DNA of 64,000 nt, taken from Herbaspirillum sp. AP02 (lineage in GTDB: Bacteria; Pseudomonadota; Gammaproteobacteria; Burkholderiales; Burkholderiaceae_D). Each line of letters opens with the position of its first letter. Positions within the stretch are counted from its first letter, which is position 1. Below are positions 8,497-17,462 of this stretch, piece by piece. Both the position numbers and the translations under genes were made by a program. A model generated the notes under the pieces. It worked only from the letters and a program-made list of their open reading frames with translations, had not been told where the DNA came from and searched no databases. Location of the stretch: assembly GCF_015767275.1 (NCBI RefSeq), contig NZ_JADWMY010000008.1, positions 124,001-188,000 of the forward strand, read 5' to 3'.

Positions 8497-9597
8497 TCAG
8501 GCGGCCTGGTAGGTTGGATAGTCGGTATAGCCTGCGGCGCCACCACCGTAGAAGGTGTTGCGATCGGCCTCCGCCCAGGGGGCATCCAGGCGCAGGCGTT
8601 CCACCAGGTCGGGGTTGGCGATGAAGGGGCGGCCGAAGGCCACCATGTCGGCATGCCCCGATGCGACCGCATCCATGGCCATCTCGCGCTGGTAGCTGTT
8701 GTTGGCGATGTAATGGCCACCGAAGGCGGCGTGCAGCTTCTTGAAATCGAATTCCGCCGCCGCGTTGCTGCCGCGGGTCTGGCCTTCGACACAGTGCAGG
8801 TAGGCCAGACCCAGCTTGCCCAGTTGCTCGGCGTAGTACAGGTAGGTACGCTCAGGGTCGCTGTCCAGCGGGATGTCACCGGCCGAGCGGGTCAGTGGCG
8901 ACAGGCGCACGCCCACGCGATCGGCACCCCAGATATCGGCGACGGCGGTGACCACTTCCACCGGGAAACGCACGCGGTTTTCCAGCGAGCCACCGTACTG
9001 GTCGGTGCGGTGATTGGTGCTGTCGCGCACGAACTGCTCCAGCAGATAGCCATTGGCCGAATGCACTTCCACGCCATCGAAGCCGGCTTCCTTGGCCAGC
9101 CGCGCAGCGCGGCGATAGTCCTCCAGCAGGCGCGGGATTTCCGCGGTCTCCAGGGCACGTGGCATGGAGGGGCGGGCCTGCGTCTGCGACTCCAGGAACA
9201 CCAGCTCCCCCGCCTGGATCGCCGAAGGCGCGACCGGCGCTGCGCCATTTTCCTGCAATGAGCGATGCGAGACCCGGCCTACGTGCCATAGCTGGTTGAC
9301 GATCTTGCCACCCGCCGCATGGACCGCATCGGTGATCTTGCGCCAGGCTGCGACATGTTCCTGGGTGTAGAGACCTGGTGTGAAGGCGTAGCCGCGGCCT
9401 TCCCGCGAAATATTGGTGGCTTCGCTGATGATGAGACCGGCGGAGGCGCGCTGGCGATAGTATTCGATGGCCAGTTCGCTGTGCACACCCTGCATGTCGG
9501 CACGCGAGCGCGTGAGAGGGGCCATGGCAACGCGGTTGGCGACGTCGATGGCGCCGATGCGGGTGGGGGAAAACAGATCAGATCCGGTGTGCGACAT
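8497..9597 (-). CDS. NADH:flavin oxidoreductase, old yellow enzyme family
   Basis: The protein has 366 residues from the ATG at 9597, preceded by AAGGAG. It is a complete OYE-type FMN TIM barrel: DLFSPTRIGAIDVANRVAMA with PLTRSR, the HSANGYLLEQF segment with the substrate-orienting His/Asn pair, YGGSLENRVRF, and the FMN phosphate-binding end DMVAFGRPFIANPDL. Family members reduce activated C=C bonds and nitro compounds with NAD(P)H. The gene diverges from a LysR regulator gene at 9708 with a GATAAA/TTTATC dyad between them, the usual arrangement for LysR-controlled OYE genes. Confidence 0.93.
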   Translation of the reverse strand: MSHTGSDLFSPTRIGAIDVANRVAMAPLTRSRADMQGVHSELAIEYYRQRASAGLIISEATNISREGRGYAFTPGLYTQEHVAAWRKITDAVHAAGGKIVNQLWHVGRVSHRSLQENGAAPVAPSAIQAGELVFLESQTQARPSMPRALETAEIPRLLEDYRRAARLAKEAGFDGVEVHSANGYLLEQFVRDSTNHRTDQYGGSLENRVRFPVEVVTAVADIWGADRVGVRLSPLTRSAGDIPLDSDPERTYLYYAEQLGKLGLAYLHCVEGQTRGSNAAAEFDFKKLHAAFGGHYIANNSYQREMAMDAVASGHADMVAFGRPFIANPDLVERLRLDAPWAEADRNTFYGGGAAGYTDYPTYQAA

Positions 9598-9673
9598 GAT
9601 GTTGACTCCTTCTGGTGAGGTGGTGATGGAGATCATCATCGGCACTGGAAAGAAATTCGGCCAATTTATTATT

Positions 9674-9690
9674 GATAAAGCAGATTTATC
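9674..9690. promoter_or_regulatory. Likely LysR operator dyad between OYE and lysR genes
   Basis: A perfect inverted repeat, GATAAA-GCAGA-TTTATC, lies in the 110-base AT-rich divergent intergenic region, 18 bases before the regulator start codon. Six-base arms with a five-base spacer match the usual size of LysR recognition sites. Confidence 0.5.
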
Positions 9691-9707
9691 GTAGACAATA
9701 TATCTCC

Positions 9708-10607
9708 ATGAAATATGACCTGAACCTGTTGCCGGTCTTTGTCGCCCTGATGGAGGAGCGCAGCGTCACCCGTGCCGCCTCGCGACTGGGCATGACACAG
9801 GCTGCATTGTCGAATGCACTGGCTCGCCTGCGCCTGACCCTGCAGGACCCCCTGTTCATCCGCGAACGCTATGGCATGCGCCCCACGCCCAAGGCCGAAC
9901 TGCTCGCACCCGCACTGGTGGCGTCGCTGGCGGCGATGGATGCGGTGGTATTGGGCCAGCAGGCGTTCGAGCCGGCGCGTGCCGACCACCAGATCACGAT
10001 TGCGCCCAACAGCTACGTCGAGTTCGTGCTGGTGCCGCAGCTGGTGGCCCGCCTGAGCGTGCTGGCACCGGGTGTGCGCCTGCGCACCTTGCCCTTCGGC
10101 ACCGACCTGGCCGAGACCGGCGTGAGTTCAGGAGACACTGCCATGGTGCTGGGGCGCATCAACGACGCCCCGGATAACCTCGTGGTGCAGCACATCGGCG
10201 AAGATGGCCTGGCCTGCGTCGTGCGGGCCGACCACCCGGTCATCGGCAAGCGCATCGGCAAGAGGCAATATGAACGCATGAAGCACGTCAACGTGCTGCC
10301 GCCCGGCCGTCTGCGCACCGGCCTGTTCCAGGCGCTGGAACGCAGGGGACTGCAACGCGAGGTGGCTGTCTCAGTCACGCACTTTGCGTCCATTCCCGAG
10401 ATCGTGGCGGCGACCGATTACTGTGCGACCCTGCCCATGCTCATCTGCAAGCGACTCGTCCATGATCCCCGGCTGAAGGTATTGCCGGCGCCGGTCGATC
10501 TGGGCACTTTCCCGCTGCACATGGCCTGGCACGTGCGCTATCGCGACGATCCGGCGCACATCTGGCTGCGCAAGCTGGTGGCCGAGGTGGCGCAGGCCCT
10601 GGGCTGA
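9708..10607 (+). CDS. LysR-family transcriptional regulator
   Basis: The protein has 299 residues from the ATG at 9708 (MKYDLNLLPVFVALMEERSV). It has an N-terminal winged helix (TRAASRLGMTQAALSNALARLR) and a C-terminal two-lobed effector domain (ITIAPNSYVEFVLVPQLV onward). It is of the NodD/PcpR-like type, with ADHPVIG in the hinge region. It diverges from the old yellow enzyme gene and is its probable regulator. The adjacent LysE exporter gene runs in the same direction after about 110 bases and could also be a target. Confidence 0.9.
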   Translation: MKYDLNLLPVFVALMEERSVTRAASRLGMTQAALSNALARLRLTLQDPLFIRERYGMRPTPKAELLAPALVASLAAMDAVVLGQQAFEPARADHQITIAPNSYVEFVLVPQLVARLSVLAPGVRLRTLPFGTDLAETGVSSGDTAMVLGRINDAPDNLVVQHIGEDGLACVVRADHPVIGKRIGKRQYERMKHVNVLPPGRLRTGLFQALERRGLQREVAVSVTHFASIPEIVAATDYCATLPMLICKRLVHDPRLKVLPAPVDLGTFPLHMAWHVRYRDDPAHIWLRKLVAEVAQALG

Positions 10608-10714
10608 AGCGGCGCGTAGTCTGGTTGCGGTGAGCGGGCAGCTCATCCCGCTATGCACCGGAGCGCAGCTTGGATATGATCTTTCCGCTCAACCTTTTCC
10701 CAGGTGCCGATCCC

Positions 10715-11368
10715 ATGCATACGTTCCTCCCGCATTCCATGCTGTTGGCTTTCCTTGGTACCAGCCTGGCGCTGGCTGCCACGCCTGGGCCGGGCGTGCT
10801 GTTCATCGTGACGCGTACGCTCAGCCAGGGCCGTAGCGCCGGTCTGGTCTCGGTCGCCGGGGTGGCGTTGGGCAATCTCGGCAATGCCGTGGGTGCCTCG
10901 CTGGGGCTGGCTGCGCTGTTTGCCTTGTCGGCGGTGGCATTCTCCATCGTCAAGCTGCTGGGCGCGTGTTACCTGGTCTACCTTGGATGGTGTGCCTTGG
11001 GCATTCGGGACGAGCGCGGTGCCGGACGGGACGTGCAGGTGGCAGCGGAGCTGTCGTTGAGCCGTATCTTCCGCGATGGCTTCTGGGTCGCATTGCTTAA
11101 TCCCAAGACGGCGATCTTCTTCGCCGCTTTCCTGCCGCAGTTCCTCGACAGACAGGCACAGGGCATGCTGCAGAGCGTCTGTCTAGGGGCGATCTTCGTG
11201 ACGATTGCGGCGTGTACCGACACGGCGTATGTGCTCGCTGCCGCCAGGGTGGCGCCTGCGATGCGCCGACTATCGAATGGAATGACCTGGGGACGCTATC
11301 TCACTGCCGGCGTTTTCTTCGGTCTGGGAATCTTCACCGCAGTAGCGGGGCATCGCACGTCGGACTGA
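10715..11368 (+). CDS. LysE/RhtB-family amino acid exporter
   Basis: The protein has 217 residues. The pattern is that of LysE/RhtB translocators: first membrane helix with ATPGPGVLFIVTRTLSQG, the long helix 2-3 region (VALGNLGNAVGASLG), LLGACYLVYLGW, and the conserved FWVALLNPKTAIFFAAFLPQF before the last helices. About six membrane segments are expected. Such proteins export amino acids or derivatives from the cytoplasm. I preferred MHTFLPHS; a TTG at 10670 and an ATG at 10676 are in-frame alternatives with GGAG upstream. Confidence 0.85.
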   Translation: MHTFLPHSMLLAFLGTSLALAATPGPGVLFIVTRTLSQGRSAGLVSVAGVALGNLGNAVGASLGLAALFALSAVAFSIVKLLGACYLVYLGWCALGIRDERGAGRDVQVAAELSLSRIFRDGFWVALLNPKTAIFFAAFLPQFLDRQAQGMLQSVCLGAIFVTIAACTDTAYVLAAARVAPAMRRLSNGMTWGRYLTAGVFFGLGIFTAVAGHRTSD

Positions 11369-11441
11369 CTCTGCGATAGCCTGTATCATCAAGCCGTCCC
11401 TTTCCGAATGAAGTCGTCGCCCAACCCCACCTGGTCAGATC

Positions 11442-12074
11442 ATGCCTCTTGAAACCCTCCTGCTGTTCGTTCCCGCCTGCTTTGCGTTGAACATGGCTTT
11501 CGGGCCGAACAATCTGCTGTCCATCACCATCGGCGCGCACTACGGCTTGCGGCTGGCCATTCTGGCCGCGGTCGGGCGCCTTGTCGCCTTTGCGATCATG
11601 ATCGCCGTGGCCGCACTGGGCATGGGAGCATTGCTCATGGCGTCGCAACTGGCCTTCACGGTCTGCAAGCTGCTGGGTGCCGCCTATCTGGTCTGGCTGG
11701 GATTCAAGGTCTTCTTTTCCAGGGCGACGCTACCCGTGGAAGGCCTTGCGGCGGAGCAGGGGCGAGGTGATGTCCGCACGTTCATCCGCAGGGAATTCCT
11801 GGTCGCCATCGGCAACCCCAAGGCGATCCTGGTGTTCACCGCCTTTTTCCCGCAGTTCGTGGTTCCCGGCAATTACTGGATCAGTTTTCTCATCCTGGGC
11901 GCGATCTTCCTGAGTCTGGAAGTGGTTGCGATCGCAGCCTATGCCTATGCGGGCAGCAGGCTTTCCGGCGTGATCCAGAATGCCCGTGGTCTGCGCTGGA
12001 TGAACCGCATCAGCGGCGGCACCATGATTCTCTTCGGCGCCATCCTGGCGCTGGCCAAGCGGCCTGCTGCCTGA
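11442..12074 (+). CDS. LysE/RhtB-family amino acid exporter (second copy)
   Basis: The protein has 210 residues and follows the previous exporter gene in the same direction after about 70 bases. It shows the family hallmarks (NMAFGPNNLLSITIGAHYG, LLGAAYLVWLGFKV, FLVAIGNPKAILVFTAFFPQF) but is not closely similar to the upstream copy, so the pair is probably not a recent duplication. The first helix has FGPNN in place of the common TPGPN. It is convergent with the TetR gene. Confidence 0.85.
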   Translation: MPLETLLLFVPACFALNMAFGPNNLLSITIGAHYGLRLAILAAVGRLVAFAIMIAVAALGMGALLMASQLAFTVCKLLGAAYLVWLGFKVFFSRATLPVEGLAAEQGRGDVRTFIRREFLVAIGNPKAILVFTAFFPQFVVPGNYWISFLILGAIFLSLEVVAIAAYAYAGSRLSGVIQNARGLRWMNRISGGTMILFGAILALAKRPAA

Positions 12075-12137
12075 GTCCCGTCCAGATCGCCCAGGCCTGT
12101 GATGTCACAGGCTGGGCAAGGGACGATTCCGGGATAT

Positions 12138-12707
12138 TCAGGGAAGCAGTCCCGCCTGACGATATCCCTCGATAATCTGGTCATAGACCGCGATGTCCCC
12201 TTGCCCGCGTGCGATGAGCTGGGCGCCTTCGATTGCCGCAAAGATTGCCAGGGCCCGGGTCCTGGCCTGCTTGAGTTCTTTCGCGCCGTGGCTGCCCTGG
12301 GCCAGCAGCGATGTGAGCCAGTCGACATTCATCTGGTTGAACTGGTCAAGTTCTGCGCGTACTTCAGGTGGGAGATCGTCATGCTCGGCTGACATGATGC
12401 CGCAGAGACACATGCGGTTATCGTCCGCCAGGGCGGCCCGGAATATATCGGTGTACTGCTGTACGGCGGCCTTCACGCTCTTGCTGCCCTCCCTGATCGT
12501 TGCCAGAAACTCCCGGCCATCCTCCGTATAGCGTTGTGCCAGTGCAGCAGCCAGGTCGCCCTTCGTCGGGAAATGGTAGTGCACGCTTGCACTTTTTATG
12601 CCGACTTCGGCCGCCAGCTCCCTGAAGCTCAATGCGTTGTAACCCCTGGCCTGGACCGCCTTGCGGGCGACGCCCATGATGATTTCCCTGGTATCGGCTG
12701 CGTTCAT
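12138..12707 (-). CDS. TetR/AcrR-family regulator, probable repressor of the adjacent GST gene
   Basis: The protein has 189 residues. The N-terminal helix-turn-helix is clear (GYNALSFRELAAEVGIKSAS followed by VHYHFPTKGDL), and the rest is the all-helical ligand-binding domain with a MCLCGIMSAEHDDLP segment. It diverges from a glutathione transferase gene at 12833. Two copies of the palindrome CTATCGATAG lie between the genes, one just upstream of its own start codon, which points to autoregulation and control of the transferase. Confidence 0.88.
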   Translation of the reverse strand: MNAADTREIIMGVARKAVQARGYNALSFRELAAEVGIKSASVHYHFPTKGDLAAALAQRYTEDGREFLATIREGSKSVKAAVQQYTDIFRAALADDNRMCLCGIMSAEHDDLPPEVRAELDQFNQMNVDWLTSLLAQGSHGAKELKQARTRALAIFAAIEGAQLIARGQGDIAVYDQIIEGYRQAGLLP

Positions 12708-12713
12708 TTGAAT

Positions 12714-12731
12714 CTCTCTATCGATAGATAG
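12714..12731. promoter_or_regulatory. Operator 1 (CTATCGATAG palindrome) next to the tetR start
   Basis: CTATCGATAG at 12718-12727 is a perfect ten-base palindrome, extended on both sides by partly symmetric TCT/AGA bases. It lies within 12 bases of the TetR start codon, where bound protein would block its own transcription or initiation. Confidence 0.6.
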
Positions 12732-12761
12732 TTATTGACAGCAGAATTCTACTCTCTTAGC

Positions 12762-12783
12762 ATCTACCTATCGATAGATAGAT
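12762..12783. promoter_or_regulatory. Operator 2 (extended CTATCGATAG palindrome) upstream of the GST gene
   Basis: The same ten-base core occurs at 12768-12777, exactly 50 bases from the first. It sits in a 22-base near-perfect palindrome (ATCTA at the left end, TAGAT at the right end, one mismatched pair). Further GATAGATA elements follow at about 12789-12796. This is a typical TetR-family operator size. Confidence 0.65.
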
Positions 12784-12832
12784 TGATGGATAGATAAGCG
12801 TATCGATAATTCACCGACAACAGGAGCTCAAC

Positions 12833-13519
12833 TTGAAGATATATGACCGTCCCGGTTTTCCCAATCCCGCCCGTATCCGCATCGTTCTGGCAGTTAAAGG
12901 ACTGGATCACGCAGTCGAATTTGAGTCAGTGGATCTCATTGGCGCAGAACACAAAGGCGCGGCCTTCCTCGCCAAGAACCCGTCCGGTGTATTGCCGCTG
13001 CTGGAACTGGACGACGGCACCCTGATCGCCGAAAGCACGGCCATCACGGAGTATCTGGACAACCTCGATGGCAACCCCGTCCTGACCGGAAAGACGCCCA
13101 AGGAGAAGGGGCTCATTCACATGATGCAGCGGCGCGCCGAGAGCGAATTGCTGGATGCAGTCGGCATTTACTTCCATCACGCCACACCCGGACTGGGAGC
13201 GGCCCTGCAGCAGTTCAAGAGCCCCGGTTGGGCGCACCGCAAGGAGTGGGGAGAGCGCGAACGTGACAAGGCAATCGGGGGGATGCGTTATTTTGACGGG
13301 GTGCTTCGCGGTCAGTCCTTTATCGCCGGGGAAAACTTCTCCATGGCCGATATCACCGTGTTTGCGGGTCTCGCATTTGCAGATGCGGCCGGTATCCCCA
13401 TCGATGAAGCGTTGACGGCGCTTCACCAGTGGCGCGTGAAAGTGTTGGAACTGCCGGCGGTCAGGCAGCGTAGCGGGCAGAACTTCGAAGCCGACGATCT
13501 GCGACGCATGGGATTCTAG
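12833..13519 (+). CDS. Glutathione S-transferase family protein
   Basis: The protein has 228 residues starting at TTG 12833, supported by AGGAG six bases upstream and by the immediate thioredoxin-fold start MKIYDRPGFPNPARIRIVL. The N-terminal domain includes the glutathione-binding NPSGVLPLLELDDG and AESTAITEYLD (cis-Pro and Glu-Ser contacts); the C-terminal helical domain carries FSMADITVFAGLAFADA. It probably conjugates glutathione to an electrophile sensed by the divergent TetR regulator. The uncommon TTG start may keep basal expression low. Confidence 0.9.
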   Translation: MKIYDRPGFPNPARIRIVLAVKGLDHAVEFESVDLIGAEHKGAAFLAKNPSGVLPLLELDDGTLIAESTAITEYLDNLDGNPVLTGKTPKEKGLIHMMQRRAESELLDAVGIYFHHATPGLGAALQQFKSPGWAHRKEWGERERDKAIGGMRYFDGVLRGQSFIAGENFSMADITVFAGLAFADAAGIPIDEALTALHQWRVKVLELPAVRQRSGQNFEADDLRRMGF

Positions 13520-13896
13520 GATCGTGTAGCAGTCCTGCGCAATATCTCCAGCGAGGTCGGATCGGGACACATCATCTCGATCCGGCCTTGTGTCCTGTGC
13601 GCCATCCGTCACGGGAACGTCTACATCCGCGATGCGCAACGCAATACCTTTCGCCTATCCTTTCGTATAACTAGACACTCCCTCCTGCACTGCCCACACT
13701 GCGCCCTGTGGCAGAGCTGCAATGTGGTCTCACGCCGTTGTCCGGCACAGTGCGATCTGTGTCCTCGCAGCCTCGCTTCGTCCATCGATCCTTCTGGCCG
13801 GTAATGGCATCGTCCCGGTCAGCCGGACGGCCGTCCATGCATGCCTACTGCGTGCCGGAATCGGTCGGCTTCAATGATCCTTTGAGGAAAACAACA
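13520..13896. other. 377-base gap with no convincing gene
   Basis: The stretch between the glutathione transferase stop and the metallo-beta-lactamase gene has no frame with protein-like composition and a ribosome-binding site. An in-frame extension upstream of the next gene (from 13708) has the composition of non-coding DNA. The promoter of the next gene is presumably here; I cannot point to it. Confidence 0.5.
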
Positions 13897-14883
13897 ATGT
13901 CCACTTCCATTCGCCAGATTCGCGCAGGCTCGTTCACTCCACTGCTGCGTCCGCTCGCTGCTGCCGCCATGACATTCGCCATGGCCCATGCGGCGTATGC
14001 CGAGGCACCGATGCACAAGAACCAGCCCGGTTTCTATCGCACCATGATCGGTGATATCGAAGTCACGGCACTGTCGGATGGCACCAACCATCTGCCGGCC
14101 GGAAAACTGCTCAAGGGGATCAGCAAGGAAGATCTGGACAAGCGTCTGCAGGCAGCCTTCGTCACTGATCCGGTGGAGACCTCGGTCAATGCCTTCCTGG
14201 TCAACACTGGCAAAAAACTGATCCTGATCGATACCGGTGCCGGCGGCGTGCTCGATGCCGACAGTGGCCACCTGCTCACCAGCCTGAAAGCTGCCGGGTA
14301 TCGTCCGGACCAGGTGGATGAAATCTACCTGACCCACCTTCATCCAGACCACGAAGCCGGTCTCACGCACAAGGGCAAGCGTGTCTTCCCCAAGGCCATT
14401 GTGCGGGCCGACAAGAAGGATGCCGACTACTGGCTCAACCCCGCCAACAAGGCCAAGGCCAGTGACATCAACCAGGAATTCTTCGAGGTCGCCGAGAAGT
14501 CGCTCAAGCCCTATATTGCAGCCGGCAAGTTCCGCCCCTTCGACGGTGACGGCGAGCTGCAGCCGGGCGTGTCTAGCGTGGCCAACTACGGCCATACCCC
14601 TGGCCACAATGCCTACCTGGTCAGCAGCAAGGGCCAGCGCCTGTTGATCGTGGGCGACATGATCCATGTGGCGGCGGTACAGTTCCCGCAGCCGGATGTC
14701 ACCATCGGTTTCGATACCGACGAGCGCGAGGCCATGGGCGACCGTCGCAAGGCCTTCGATGCGGTGGCAGATGCCAAGGAACTGATCGCGGGTGCTCACC
14801 TGTCTTTCCCGGGCATTGGACACATCGTCAAGGATGGCAGTGCTTATCGCTGGGTGCCGATCAACTATGCACTGGCACGTTGA
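13897..14883 (+). CDS. Exported metallo-beta-lactamase-fold hydrolase
   Basis: The protein has 328 residues from the ATG at 13897 (GAGGA upstream). The first 35 residues contain an Arg-containing signal peptide ending AAYA. The mature protein is a metallo-beta-lactamase fold with the zinc motif HLHPDH at 147-152, LIDTGAG before it, a third histidine in NYGHTPGH, and the bridging Asp in VGDMIHV. The layout resembles periplasmic MBL hydrolases of the quorum-quenching-lactonase-like or glyoxalase-II-like branch. The substrate is not evident. It appears monocistronic, followed by a long stem-loop shared with the convergent gene. Confidence 0.85.
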   Translation: MSTSIRQIRAGSFTPLLRPLAAAAMTFAMAHAAYAEAPMHKNQPGFYRTMIGDIEVTALSDGTNHLPAGKLLKGISKEDLDKRLQAAFVTDPVETSVNAFLVNTGKKLILIDTGAGGVLDADSGHLLTSLKAAGYRPDQVDEIYLTHLHPDHEAGLTHKGKRVFPKAIVRADKKDADYWLNPANKAKASDINQEFFEVAEKSLKPYIAAGKFRPFDGDGELQPGVSSVANYGHTPGHNAYLVSSKGQRLLIVGDMIHVAAVQFPQPDVTIGFDTDEREAMGDRRKAFDAVADAKELIAGAHLSFPGIGHIVKDGSAYRWVPINYALAR

Positions 14884-15010
14884 TCGTCCAGGGGGGAGCG
14901 AATCCTCAGGCTGGGCCAGCGCCTGGCGATGAAGTGATACGCTGGACGAACAGTCTTATCCCTGATCTGATAACGAGGCCATACTGACCCAATGTTCAGT
15001 CCAATGAGGC

Positions 15011-15046
15011 CTGTCCTGCTTCGAGTCCCAACTTGAAGCAGGACAG
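15011..15046. terminator. Long stem-loop between convergent genes
   Basis: A perfect twelve-base inverted repeat (CTGTCCTGCTTC paired with GAAGCAGGACAG) has a twelve-base loop. It lies between the stops of the plus gene at 14883 and the minus gene at 15092. There is no U tract on either side, so it may act as an RNA 3' end stabiliser or a weak bidirectional terminator. Confidence 0.5.
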
Positions 15047-15091
15047 ATCACCTGTAACGGCGCAGCGCTCCCTGCCATTTCTTATTGGTGC

Positions 15092-16042
15092 TCAGAAGAC
15101 CCGCAGCAGCCGCAGATTGATGCGGGCGTTTTCCTTGAAACCATTTTGCACATAGAGGTCGTGGCCGATGGCCCCCAGCAGTTGTGTTTTGGGCCCGATG
15201 AACCAACCGCCGCCTATGCTCGCCTTGCGCTGGCGTGCTTCATCATTGCCGTCTACACCATCGACCCGTGTTTCTCCGCCCCAGTTCTGCGACAGGCCGA
15301 CGAAGATATTTGCGGCAGGCGTGAACTGGTAGCGCAAGTAAGACTGACCTTGGAAGAGAGGCTTCTGCCTCTGGGTTGCACCGTTGCTGCCATAGTCATC
15401 GTTCTTGCCATAGAACATCACGTCCCCGGTCAGGTCGAGGTACCACTTGTCGGTGAATCCCTTTACGAAACCGACCTGCAGATCGAACTTCCAGCGGTGC
15501 TCCCCCAGGTTGAGCGCACGGTTGCGGTCATAGCTGCCGGTGGGCAGATACAGGTAGGGGGCGATGCCAAGATAGGTGCGGGATGCGGCGTCGTTGACCG
15601 GCCAGAACGGCGCGGCCAGAATGATGTCGCCCACCCCGCTGGTCTGGCCCAGGGCAGCCGTATCGCGTCCGGCATCAAGCCGGCCGAAAGGCAGCAGGAC
15701 CTGCGGGGCAAAAGCCAGCCCGCCGATGCTGGTGTAGTGCACCAGTCTGGCGATGCCGATGTCCGAGACCAACCTGGGGTTGAGCGCGGCTTTCTGGCCC
15801 TGCGTGTAGAGGCTGTTACGCTCGACGTGCTGGTAGTAAAGCAGACCCACGGTTTTGCCTTCTGGCGCAGGAACAAAGTCACCGATATCAACGTCGATGG
15901 CGTGTGCTGCCAGGGGGAGCATCATGGCCAGCGACAAGGCTGCCAGCGTCAGTTTTTTATTCGCGGCGGACATGCGCGAATGAAGCCAGACCTTGGGCAA
16001 CCACGGCGCCGGGATGGGGCAGCGGGAAAGTATTATTTTCAT
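15092..16042 (-). CDS. Outer-membrane protein of the phenol-degradation MetA-like family
   Basis: The protein has 316 residues. A signal peptide ends at AHA near residue 48 (LTLAALSLAMMLPLAAHA) after a rather long N-terminal region. The start at 16042 is favoured by AGGAGAGG at good distance. The mature part is a predicted beta barrel with the family sequence VGLLYYQHVERNSLYTQGQK, LPFGRLDAGRDTA, GVGDIILAAPFWPVNDAASR and a terminal aromatic residue (LLRVF). These proteins are outer-membrane channels often linked with degradation of aromatic or hydrophobic compounds. It is followed in the genome by an acyl-CoA dehydrogenase gene on the same strand, which may share its substrate. Confidence 0.78.
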   Translation of the reverse strand: MKIILSRCPIPAPWLPKVWLHSRMSAANKKLTLAALSLAMMLPLAAHAIDVDIGDFVPAPEGKTVGLLYYQHVERNSLYTQGQKAALNPRLVSDIGIARLVHYTSIGGLAFAPQVLLPFGRLDAGRDTAALGQTSGVGDIILAAPFWPVNDAASRTYLGIAPYLYLPTGSYDRNRALNLGEHRWKFDLQVGFVKGFTDKWYLDLTGDVMFYGKNDDYGSNGATQRQKPLFQGQSYLRYQFTPAANIFVGLSQNWGGETRVDGVDGNDEARQRKASIGGGWFIGPKTQLLGAIGHDLYVQNGFKENARINLRLLRVF

Positions 16043-16214
16043 AGTGGTACCTCTCCTGGATTTAACGGGTGAGATTGATGAGGTGGCATCGCTGCATCGC
16101 CGGGCAGGGGCGAAGCAGTTGCATAGCGCGCACTCGGCTACGGGCGGATGCGCCGGAAGGAATAGCCATTGCCGAAGCCGGAAATGTCCGCTCCTGCGTG
16201 CTTGTGATCAGCAC

Positions 16215-17462
16215 TTATCCGCGTGCTTCAGCCGAGGCCAATGGGTCGTATTCCTTCGAGCGCAGCAATGTGTGGAGCTGGCGGCGGCGCACGCCCATGT
16301 TGCCGCCGTCATAAAGGGGGAAGCAGAGTGCGTCTTGCATCAATCCGGCCAGAGGGTAGAGGTCTGTGTACGCATCCACGCCGACGACGCGCATGGCGTC
16401 ATATACCACTTGCACACACAGTTCCGAGCAGTAGGTTTTGGTGATGATCGCCAGCTCGCGGCTGCGGCCTTCGGTCAGATCAAGTTGATGGCAGGACTTC
16501 CAGGTCAAGTAGCGGGCGGCCTCGATGCGCATCTTGATGTCGGCCAGCATGAAGCCGACGTTCTGGTGTTCGATCACGGGTACGACGCCGGAGCGCCGGT
16601 CGCTTTGCGCAAATTTCAGCGCGATATCGAAGGCGCTACGCATCACTCCCACGCAGGCGGCGCCGATCAGTGCCGCCGTCCATGAAAAAGCACCTTCCAG
16701 CATGGTGATCCCATCGCCGGGCTTGCCCACGATGTTCGATGCAGGCACGCGCACATTGTTGAAGTGGACGCGTGGCGAGATAGTTGCCCGATGTCCCATG
16801 GTGTCGAGCAGACCGACGATCTCGATGCCTGGCGCATTGCCTGGCACCATGATCACCGCCAGCGACTGCTGTGGCGGCAAGGCGGGGTCGGTGCGGCAGA
16901 TGACGCTATACAGATGCGCACCCTTGCCATCCCAGCCGGTGCCATTGGTTGTGTAGTGCTTGGCGCCATTGATGACCCATTCGTCGCCTTCCAGACGGGC
17001 AAAGGTTTGTACTCCTACCGAGGGATCAGTGCTGTCATAGTTGGCGCCGCCAGTGACCTCGGTGAAGGCCAGTGCGGCCAGACGTGAACCGTCTTCGATG
17101 AAGTCCGGCAGGAAACGCTGTTTCTGCTCCGGTGTTCCATGATGCACGACCGCATGCAGGCCCAGGCCCGTGCCCAGCAGCGCTGAAGGGACGTTGACAT
17201 CCACCGCGGTGAGCTCCTCTGCGGCCAAGGCGAAGTCCAGGGTGCTCAGCGCCGTGCCGCCGAAGGACTCCGGCAGCAGCGCTTTGATAAAGCCGGCATC
17301 GGCCATCGCCTGGTAGAACGGTCGCGTCGCGTAAAAGCGCTCGTCCGGCTTGACCAGCGGCGTGATGGTGGGCGCGACTTTGCGCAAGACGTCGGCAGCA
17401 AAGGCGCGCGCCCCTGCTTGCAAAGCCTTCTGAGACGCGGAGAGTTGGAAATCGATGGACAT
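16215..17462 (-). CDS. Acyl-CoA dehydrogenase family protein
   Basis: The protein has 415 residues with the full three-domain acyl-CoA dehydrogenase layout. The helical N-terminal domain starts MSIDFQLSASQKALQ, the beta domain carries LAALAFTEVTGGANYD and GAKHYTTNGTG (flavin and acyl-CoA contacts), and the C-terminal helical domain begins GDGITMLEGAFSWTAALIGA. There is no adjacent electron-transfer flavoprotein or thiolase gene. It diverges from an AraC regulator gene, and the outer-membrane protein gene lies downstream, suggesting a small uptake and oxidation unit. The substrate chain type cannot be fixed. Confidence 0.9.
   Translation of the reverse strand: MSIDFQLSASQKALQAGARAFAADVLRKVAPTITPLVKPDERFYATRPFYQAMADAGFIKALLPESFGGTALSTLDFALAAEELTAVDVNVPSALLGTGLGLHAVVHHGTPEQKQRFLPDFIEDGSRLAALAFTEVTGGANYDSTDPSVGVQTFARLEGDEWVINGAKHYTTNGTGWDGKGAHLYSVICRTDPALPPQQSLAVIMVPGNAPGIEIVGLLDTMGHRATISPRVHFNNVRVPASNIVGKPGDGITMLEGAFSWTAALIGAACVGVMRSAFDIALKFAQSDRRSGVVPVIEHQNVGFMLADIKMRIEAARYLTWKSCHQLDLTEGRSRELAIITKTYCSELCVQVVYDAMRVVGVDAYTDLYPLAGLMQDALCFPLYDGGNMGVRRRQLHTLLRSKEYDPLASAEARG

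Noticed and set aside
8035..9261. A 408-codon plus-strand frame opposite the old yellow enzyme gene
   Set aside because: It runs antisense to a perfect OYE protein and across the autotransporter remnant; no family features or ribosome-binding site.
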